NCBI GenBank assembly: GCA_019105125.1
Contig: JAHRWO010000333.1
Span: forward strand, 1-27,990
Length of the DNA: 27,990 nt
Origin: Flavobacterium sp.
GTDB lineage: Bacteria > Bacteroidota > Bacteroidia > Flavobacteriales > Flavobacteriaceae
Direction: 5' to 3'
In this document: in pieces, positions 24,001 to 27,990 of the stretch
Numbering within the stretch: position 1 is the first letter of the stretch
Layout: each line of letters opens with the position of its first letter
Position numbers and translations under genes: made by a program
The notes under the pieces: generated by a model
Databases searched by the model: none
Seen by the model: only the letters and a program-made list of their open reading frames with translations
Told to the model about the DNA's origin: nothing

Positions 24001-24596
24001 AAGTTGAAAAGAGAATTGATATTATAACCAAAGAAATTGATCGTATAGTAGAGTTAATGGATGCCGTTTTAATTATTTCTAAAGATGATGCAAATAAAAC
24101 GAATTTTAATCCAGTAGTTTGTAACTTAAAAGAAATTTGTTTAGAGGTGATTGAGACCAGTTTTTCTCATCAAAAAGATAACAGAATAGTTGAAGCACAA
24201 TTTGATAATGATACAGTCGAAATCTTTGCAGATGTTAATCTAATTAAATATAGCCTTTTTAACATTATAAGTAACGCCTTTAAATATTCTGATGGTGGCG
24301 AAAATATTAGACTTAATTTATTTTCTAAAGACCAATTTATTTTTATTGAAGTCATAGACAACGGAATTGGAATCCCAGAGGAAGATCAGCCAAAATTGTT
24401 TAATACATTTTACAGAGCTAGTAACTCTAATGGTATTCAAGGTACGGGACTTGGTTTGTATATAGTTAAAATGTTTACCAAAAAAAATTCAGGGAAAGTT
24501 CAGTTAGAAAGTCAATTAGGTAAAGGAACAAAAGTCACTTTAAAATTTCCACTTTATAAAAAAACAATTGAATATGAAACGAGTTTTAATTATTGA
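21033..24596 (+). CDS. Cytosolic multi-PAS sensor histidine kinase
   Basis: At 1187 residues this is the largest gene in the window. It has no signal peptide or membrane helix. Order: a GAF-like N-terminal domain (~15-145), then six PAS domains (~158-272, 283-402, 411-536, 545-662, 673-790, 816-931), each ending in a PAC-type DIT/DVT/DIS motif. HisKA follows, with the phospho-acceptor in STISHEFRTP (His960), and an ATPase domain with NIISNAFKYS, DNGIGIPEEDQ and GTGLGLYIVK. PAS domains of this kind sense small ligands, redox or light, but no haem- or flavin-binding motif stands out. The response-regulator gene overlaps its 3' end by 23 bases, giving a clear kinase-receiver pair. Confidence 0.92.
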   Translation: MIETTNNTKIESTFSLYNTLVSSDLLINMLSFLIEECSISSCLLSIQFDNYTYSVKVGDFDLDYDKYLTNDSKLKSNIFSNRFLKDESLENVFFISYPVIFDDNKSSVFLILFHNENKNFSAKELNLIELTIKQIKLGLNLILDNFNLGRDLKFQNKKFELFSDNSKEIFYELNNLGEILFISESWEMATGYSVEDVLGKSTTNYVHSDDIEHINDYLSKLIPNQKSDKTIVYRIQHKEGHYVWHSSNVTLIEREGHLLYIGNCREVTDFIEAQEVISKQKEFYEKILDRLPLDLGVWDRNHKYMYLNREAIKNDELRKFIIGKDDFDYAKYTNRNDSFAVSRREKFLRALNSGEIVEWEDTLEGKNGEKTYHSRKFVPILDENGQFDIMAGYGIDITESKKINEEILKSRQLITNVIQNAAVGIIVQGPQSEFLEYNKSACDMLGLTEDQMLGKSSFDSHWKVVHLDGTEFKSEDHPVPQAISKLIPIKNVVMGVHRPVKNDIAWLLVDAIPVFDDTRELVYVVCTFNDITARKNAEDALRESNERFKYASEATSDALWDWNMTTDEIFVGETYSQLFGHHFENNKITGEFCESLVHPDDLMEYEKSIELATKQRKIKWKHEYRYLKADGSYAFVCDKAIIIYDSFDTPIRMIGAMQDVTQEKFLKNELQQSEERFKGAFNNSYFGSALVNLKGNWIEVNNRMCEILGYTKEEFKNLTFEEFTYKEDLELDLALKQKMDDGLIPAFQLEKRFIHKNQSLVWVHLSVSTVKGNDGKIQHYVAQVVDISERKRMEEENRLLIEENNKNKAQQLIEAKNWYRLLADNTIDLVCLHNLDATFKYVSPSIKNLLGYSPEDLIGAYPQDFIHSEDLEKFKNRIGNIIKNNEQFSEQVRLKNSDGEYIWFETNASVVLENDEPVSFQSSTRDITQRKKAEKIIEDTLIQERHLNELRTNLVSTISHEFRTPMTTIRTSAELISMYLQNCNFLNATQVEKRIDIITKEIDRIVELMDAVLIISKDDANKTNFNPVVCNLKEICLEVIETSFSHQKDNRIVEAQFDNDTVEIFADVNLIKYSLFNIISNAFKYSDGGENIRLNLFSKDQFIFIEVIDNGIGIPEEDQPKLFNTFYRASNSNGIQGTGLGLYIVKMFTKKNSGKVQLESQLGKGTKVTLKFPLYKKTIEYETSFNY

Positions 24597-24930
24597 TGAT
24601 GAAGTTAATTTAAGAGAAACTATAGCCGAAATGTTGCAACATTTTGGATATGAAGTGTTCTTGGCATTTAATGGGAAAGATGGTTTACAAAAAGTAAATG
24701 AAGTGCAACCCGAAATTATTATTTGTGATGTAATGATGCCATTTTTAGACGGTTATGGCTTTGTTAATCAACATATGAATTCTGTTAATGCTCATATTCC
24801 TGTACTACTTTTATCTGCAAAAGTTGAAAAGAAAGATGAAGAGTATGGTCTAAGTTTAGGTGTTAAATCTTACATTAAAAAACCTTTTACATTTAAAGAC
24901 CTTGTAGAAAAAATAGAATTATACAGTTAG
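24574..24930 (+). CDS. Single-domain response regulator (receiver only)
   Basis: The 118-residue protein is a bare receiver domain: acidic pocket IIDDE near the start, phosphoryl-accepting Asp52 in ICDVMMP, the Ser of LLLSAK, and Lys in YIKKPF. There is no output domain, so it works as a phospho-shuttle or by direct binding to a partner, as CheY and Spo0F do. Its ATG at 24574 lies inside the 3' end of the PAS kinase gene, so translation is coupled. An in-frame TTG at 24568 is less likely. No terminator hairpin was found before the minus-strand rluA remnant that ends 3 bases later. Confidence 0.9.
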   Translation: MKRVLIIDDEVNLRETIAEMLQHFGYEVFLAFNGKDGLQKVNEVQPEIIICDVMMPFLDGYGFVNQHMNSVNAHIPVLLLSAKVEKKDEEYGLSLGVKSYIKKPFTFKDLVEKIELYS

Positions 24931-24932
24931 TG

Positions 24933-25247
24933 TTAAAATTCAGCTTCTTTTTTAATTATGATGGTTTCCTTTGTAATCGGATGTTCAAAAGTCAAACTTT
25001 CTGCATGTAAATGTAAACGACTGGCTTTTGTACCATATAAATCATCACCTTCAATAGGTTTTTTTAAACCCAATTCATGAGAAGCGTGAACTCGTAATTG
25101 ATGCGTTCTTCCCGTAATAGGGTAGAAGTAAACCAGAGTTTTATTGTAGCTAATTTCAATTTTTTCCCATTTGGTTTGGGCTTTTTTTCCGTGTTCAAAA
25201 TATACCAATTGGCGTGGACGATCGTCTAAATCTACTCGTAAAGGTAA
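24933..25247 (-). pseudogene. 3' remnant of a second RluA-family pseudouridine synthase gene
   Basis: The last ~104 codons of an RluA-family gene are kept open to the stop. They are about 85% identical by my residue count to the end of the intact gene at 26324-27990, and differ at ~15 positions. Preserved landmarks include LPLRVDLDDRPRQL, TGRTHQLRVHASHELGL and LHLHAESLTFEHPI. The catalytic HRLD segment and all the N-terminal part are missing, so it cannot encode an active enzyme. Upstream it joins the start of an M1 peptidase gene in a different frame. Confidence 0.85.
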
Positions 25248-25431
25248 TTTCGTTAAAACCTTTGATACTTTTTTGCTCTGGATTTATTGTTATATTTAAA
25301 TCATAACGTTTTACATCATAAGATGTTCTTTCGATACGTAAACCACCTTGAAGTGAATCACGACGTGTAAATTGAGCATTGATTTGTTGGATTCCTAATA
25401 TCGTTAGGACAACTAAAAAACTATTTTTCAT
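25240..25431 (-). pseudogene. 5' remnant of a second M1 metallopeptidase gene
   Basis: Starting at the ATG at 25431, a signal peptide (KNSFLVVLTILGIQQINAQ) and about 45 mature residues match the N-terminus of the intact M1 gene (19172-20803): 33 of 46 residues from AQFTR to ITF are identical by eye. After GFNEITF the frame runs into the rluA remnant out of phase and stops at 25195. The zinc-binding half is absent, so no peptidase can be made, though a short exported peptide could be. Confidence 0.85.
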
Positions 25432-25446
25432 TTGCGTTGTTTTCAA

Positions 25447-25871
25447 AAATTAAATATAAGAGTTTGGATTTAAAATTTAAAATAAAATAATATCATTATT
25501 ATGATGTAAAGAATTTTAGAACGAATTTACTATTGCAGTAAAGGATAATGAATTGTTAAATATTTTTTAATCGCATGAAATAGTTTTAAATTTGAATTTA
25601 TTTATTTGAAATGAATCAGTCTAATCTTTATAACATGTTAATAGTTCAAAGTTTTATCACTTTGAATTACTTGCATGATGATTCTTTTTTAAAAAGCTCA
25701 AAAGTCTTCATTAAATAAGCCCTGTCAAGCCCATGACAGGGAAATTTCTATTTTCTTACTCAAAATAAATAACAATCATTCGCCTTTTTGATACTATTGT
25801 GCTGGTTCAATTTGAATTCAGTTGGGTATTTATTTAGGTTTCATCGAGGCATTTAAAAAAAAACAGAAAAA
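25447..25871. other. Gene-poor AT-rich spacer
   Basis: This 425-base stretch contains no convincing gene. The longest ATG frame seen (25611-25718, 35 codons) has ordinary low-complexity composition and no promoter. A GC-rich hairpin at 25720-25741 stands out. The rest shows no repeat, transposon end or clear promoter for the GreA/Rnk-like gene downstream. Confidence 0.6.
25720..25741. other. Isolated GC-rich hairpin without a T-tract
   Basis: The perfect 8-base stem CCCTGTCA / TGACAGGG encloses AGCCCA in otherwise AT-rich DNA. It is followed by AAATTTCT rather than a T-run, so it is not a typical terminator. It could be a decayed terminator, a protein site or part of a small RNA. Confidence 0.4.
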
Positions 25872-26252
25872 ATGAATCAAGATATTATATTAACAACAGG
25901 AATTTATGATTTAATTAAAGATTTACTTAGAAGAAAAAAAGTAACACCATTTGTTGAGGATCAACTAGTAGTTCAATTAAAACGTGCTAAACAAATTAGA
26001 CGCAGAGAATTACCAGATAACGTAGTTACTATTGATTGTAAAGTTACTATTAAAGACCTTCTAACAAGTGAAATGCAGACTTTTACTTTTGTTGCTCCAT
26101 CAAAAGCTAAAAGAAGAAATAATACAGAGTCAATTGTTGGTAATGTAGGCTTAGCTTTAGTTGGAAATAAAACTGGAGATCAAATAAAATGGGATTTTGG
26201 AACAGGAGAAAAAAACATAGAAATAGTTAATGTGGAAAGATTTCAGAATTAA
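25872..26252 (+). CDS. GreA/GreB/Rnk-family protein (RNA polymerase secondary-channel-type factor)
   Basis: The 126-residue protein has a short N-terminal helical hairpin (~10-46; DLIKDLLRRKKV, then a turn with Glu29-Asp30, then QLVVQLKRAKQIRRREL). A C-terminal FKBP-like domain follows, matching the Gre factors' C-domain: VVTIDCKVTIKDL, FTFVAPSKAKRRNNTESIVG, NVGLALVGNKTGDQIKWD and IEIVNVERF. GreA and GreB have a long coiled coil with two acidic tip residues that stimulates RNA cleavage. This hairpin is much shorter, so it resembles Rnk-type proteins, which bind the polymerase but may lack cleavage activity. The start ATG follows an A-run with no Shine-Dalgarno. It lies alone between the scar and the intact rluA-family gene. 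Confidence 0.78.
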   Translation: MNQDIILTTGIYDLIKDLLRRKKVTPFVEDQLVVQLKRAKQIRRRELPDNVVTIDCKVTIKDLLTSEMQTFTFVAPSKAKRRNNTESIVGNVGLALVGNKTGDQIKWDFGTGEKNIEIVNVERFQN

Positions 26253-26287
26253 GCATCAACAGGACTAAAATGTAATTTCAACTTAGT

Positions 26288-26325
26288 AAAAAAGTGGGTT
26301 TCAATTATAAAAAACTCACTTTTTT
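26288..26325. terminator. Shared bidirectional terminator between the GreA/Rnk-like gene and the RluA-family gene
   Basis: AAAAAAGTGGGTTT pairs with AAACTCACTTTTTT over 14 positions with one G-T wobble, around a 10-base AT loop. It lies between the plus-strand stop at 26252 and the minus-strand stop at 26324, with T-runs both ways. Confidence 0.8.
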
Positions 26326-27990
26326 AAAATTCAGCTTCTTTTTGTATTATGATTGATTCTTTAGAAATTGGATGCTCAAAAGTTAAACTTTCTGCATGTA
26401 AATGCAAACGATTATCTTTTGAACCATACAAATCATCACCTACAATCGGAGTTTTTAAACCTAATTCGTGTGAAGCATGCACTCGTAATTGATGTGTTCT
26501 ACCCGTAATAGGATAGAAGTACACTAAAGTTTGATTGTTTCTTACTTCAATCTTTTCCCATTTAGTTTGCGCTGGCTTTCCGTGTTCGTAGCAAACCAAT
26601 TGTCTTGGTCTATCATCTAAATCTACTCGCAGTGGTAAATCGATAAAACCATCATTTGCTTCTAAAATTCCATCTAGTAATGCAACATATCGCTTTTTAA
26701 TTGTTCGTTTGATAAATTGACTTTGTAATTTTACATACGTTTCTTCATTTTTTGCAATTAGCATTAAGCCTGAAGTTGACATATCTAAACGATGCACAAT
26801 TAAGGGTCCAGTGGCGTTTGGATATAATTCTTTGACTCTTTGATATACCGAATCGGAAATAATTTTCCCAGGAACAGATAGAAATTCTGCGGGTTTATTT
26901 ATTACTGCTAAAACGTCATCTTCGTAAATAATCTCGATATTCTTTCCTTCCGCTGGGTTTTCCTGAAACGGATTTGCTTCCATTTCCAAACCTTTCAGCA
27001 TGTGAGACATTAATATTGGTTCACATTTACTTTTACAAGCCGGATAAAATTGTTTGTGCTTTCTAATTTCCGATTTTGGCGATTGTCCCCACCAAAATTC
27101 AGCCATAGCTATAGGTTTTAAATGATGTTCAAAAGCGTAATGCAATAACTTTGGAGCAGCACATTCACCAGCACCAGCAGGCGGATTATTATTGAAGATT
27201 TTACCAATGCTTTTTCGTTCACCAAATTGGTTCAAAAACGAATATTCAGCGAACAGTTTTTGTTGTAAAGCGGATGATTTTTGTCTACGTTCTTCTTTTA
27301 GTTGGTTGATTTCATCCAAAAGTAAATTGACTTCTTTCTGAGCATTTTCGATTTGAAAATTCCAATATTTCGTCATTTTTTTGAGTAAAATACTCTCTTT
27401 TTTACTTTCTTCGGAAAGTTCGAATTCTAATTGTTCAATTTCAGCTGAAGATAAATTGGTGAATGAAATTCGTTTTTCATCGCGTTCCAACTTTAATCTT
27501 TTGATTTTATCTTTCTGATTTTGAATATCGGTTAAAGCTTCAATTTTCGTAGCGTCTAATTGATTTTTTTTACTTTGAAGTTCGTCTGAATTTTCAAAAA
27601 TTTCGATTTGACGATTGATAGCATTCAATACTTCTTCTTCTTTTCTGAAAAACCCATCTTCGTGCAACATGTCAAAAATCGTCGGAACAAAATAGGGAAG
27701 GTGATTCACACCCGCCAATTTTCCAGAAAAAGCCCATAAATAGCCAAGTTCACCTTGTTGATTTTGACAAACCAAAACGCCAAACATTTTGCCAATTACC
27801 AAACCTTCTTGATTTCCTTTCAATCCAAAATTGTGCTCAAAGTCGGTTTGTGATTCCAAATATTCTTGTAATTCTTTTGAAGCAATTACACTTAATTCAT
27901 GTGGTTCGTAATAAAAAGGAAAGGTGAATTTTTCGGGTAAAGAAATACCAGAAATATTGGTTTTGAAAGGTTGGAAAAAAATGTCTTGCA
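26324..27990 (-). CDS. RluA-family pseudouridine synthase with long N-terminal extension (start one base past the window)
   Basis: The enzyme isomerises uridine to pseudouridine in rRNA or tRNA. The C-terminal ~230 residues are the catalytic domain: VINKPAEFLSVPG, catalytic Asp in VHRLDMSTSGLML, and TGRTHQLRVHASHELGL. Ahead of it is a ~320-residue extension with a Glu/Lys-rich coiled coil, then GAGECAAPKLL and ACKSKCEP, whose cysteines could bind metal. The frame stays open to the window edge (QDIFFQPFKTNISGIS..., GISLPEKFTFPFYYEPH). The last two bases read TG on the minus strand directly before CAA, so an ATG is likely completed by the next base outside, giving ~555 residues. A TTG at 27859 is internal. 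The target uridine is unknown; this long form is common in Bacteroidota. Confidence 0.85.
   Translation of the reverse strand, partial: QDIFFQPFKTNISGISLPEKFTFPFYYEPHELSVIASKELQEYLESQTDFEHNFGLKGNQEGLVIGKMFGVLVCQNQQGELGYLWAFSGKLAGVNHLPYFVPTIFDMLHEDGFFRKEEEVLNAINRQIEIFENSDELQSKKNQLDATKIEALTDIQNQKDKIKRLKLERDEKRISFTNLSSAEIEQLEFELSEESKKESILLKKMTKYWNFQIENAQKEVNLLLDEINQLKEERRQKSSALQQKLFAEYSFLNQFGERKSIGKIFNNNPPAGAGECAAPKLLHYAFEHHLKPIAMAEFWWGQSPKSEIRKHKQFYPACKSKCEPILMSHMLKGLEMEANPFQENPAEGKNIEIIYEDDVLAVINKPAEFLSVPGKIISDSVYQRVKELYPNATGPLIVHRLDMSTSGLMLIAKNEETYVKLQSQFIKRTIKKRYVALLDGILEANDGFIDLPLRVDLDDRPRQLVCYEHGKPAQTKWEKIEVRNNQTLVYFYPITGRTHQLRVHASHELGLKTPIVGDDLYGSKDNRLHLHAESLTFEHPISKESIIIQKEAEF

Noticed and set aside
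24900..25500. Insertion sequence or phage attachment site at the rluA-M1 scar
   Set aside because: No transposase, terminal inverted repeats, target duplication or integrase was seen. The microhomology join explains the structure.
25526..25542. TTTACT-ATTGC-AGTAAA hairpin as a regulatory site
   Set aside because: A six-base AT-rich stem is expected by chance in this composition.
25611..25718. 35-codon reading frame in the gene-poor spacer
   Set aside because: It has no promoter or ribosome signal, no recognisable motif, and a length expected by chance.

Overview
The window looks like chromosomal DNA from a Flavobacterium-type member of the Bacteroidota. It is strongly AT-rich and Shine-Dalgarno sequences are scarce. 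Many genes are preceded by the Bacteroidota -7 promoter element TAnnTTTG. The protein set is typical of the group: a TonB-type outer-membrane beta-barrel protein with a carboxypeptidase-regulatory-like domain, an OmpA-family lipoprotein, a short MenE, hut genes, and an RluA-family protein with a long N-terminal extension. No phage, insertion sequence, CRISPR array, rRNA or tRNA was seen.

Layout. 1-2.4 kb (minus): a stand-alone HsdR-N-like nuclease domain gene overlaps a family 2 glycosyltransferase gene, followed by an OmpA-family lipoprotein. 2.5-5.5 kb (plus): holA, a 60-residue membrane protein and the ABC-F ATPase EttA. 5.6-9.0 kb: a TPR hybrid histidine kinase (plus) converges on a DEAD-box RNA helicase (minus) at a shared terminator. 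9.1-12.8 kb: hutG and the hutI-crcB pair (minus) flank a plus-strand coiled-coil membrane protein. 12.9-14.2 kb (plus): corA with a TTG start, then a 53-residue membrane protein gene. 14.3-17.2 kb (minus): the beta-barrel protein and an ArsC-like reductase. 17.2-19.2 kb (plus): a CPBP membrane protease and menE, nearly touching. 19.2-20.8 kb (minus): an M1 metallopeptidase. 21.0-24.9 kb (plus): a 1187-residue six-PAS histidine kinase overlapping a single-domain response regulator. 24.9-25.4 kb (minus): a scar made of two broken genes. 25.4-25.9 kb: a gene-poor stretch. 25.9-26.3 kb (plus): a GreA/Rnk-like protein. 26.3 kb to the end (minus): the intact RluA-family gene, whose start codon appears to lie one base past the window edge.

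How the genes work together. Most of the window is ordinary core genome. HutI and HutG act in successive late steps of histidine degradation. MenE belongs to menaquinone synthesis, HolA to replication, and EttA and the RluA-family enzyme to translation. Neither signalling unit (the TPR hybrid kinase, the PAS kinase with its receiver) has a DNA-binding output gene beside it. Adjacent genes tend to end on shared hairpin terminators, several of which include the stop codons.

The most unusual locus is the scar at 24933-25431. The first ~64 codons of a second M1 peptidase are joined, out of frame, to the last ~104 codons of a second RluA-family gene. Intact relatives of both genes lie nearby on the same strand, so the order along the minus strand is rluA, M1 start, rluA end, M1. 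This suggests an old duplicated rluA-M1 block that later lost its middle. I found no convincing new multi-gene biological system.
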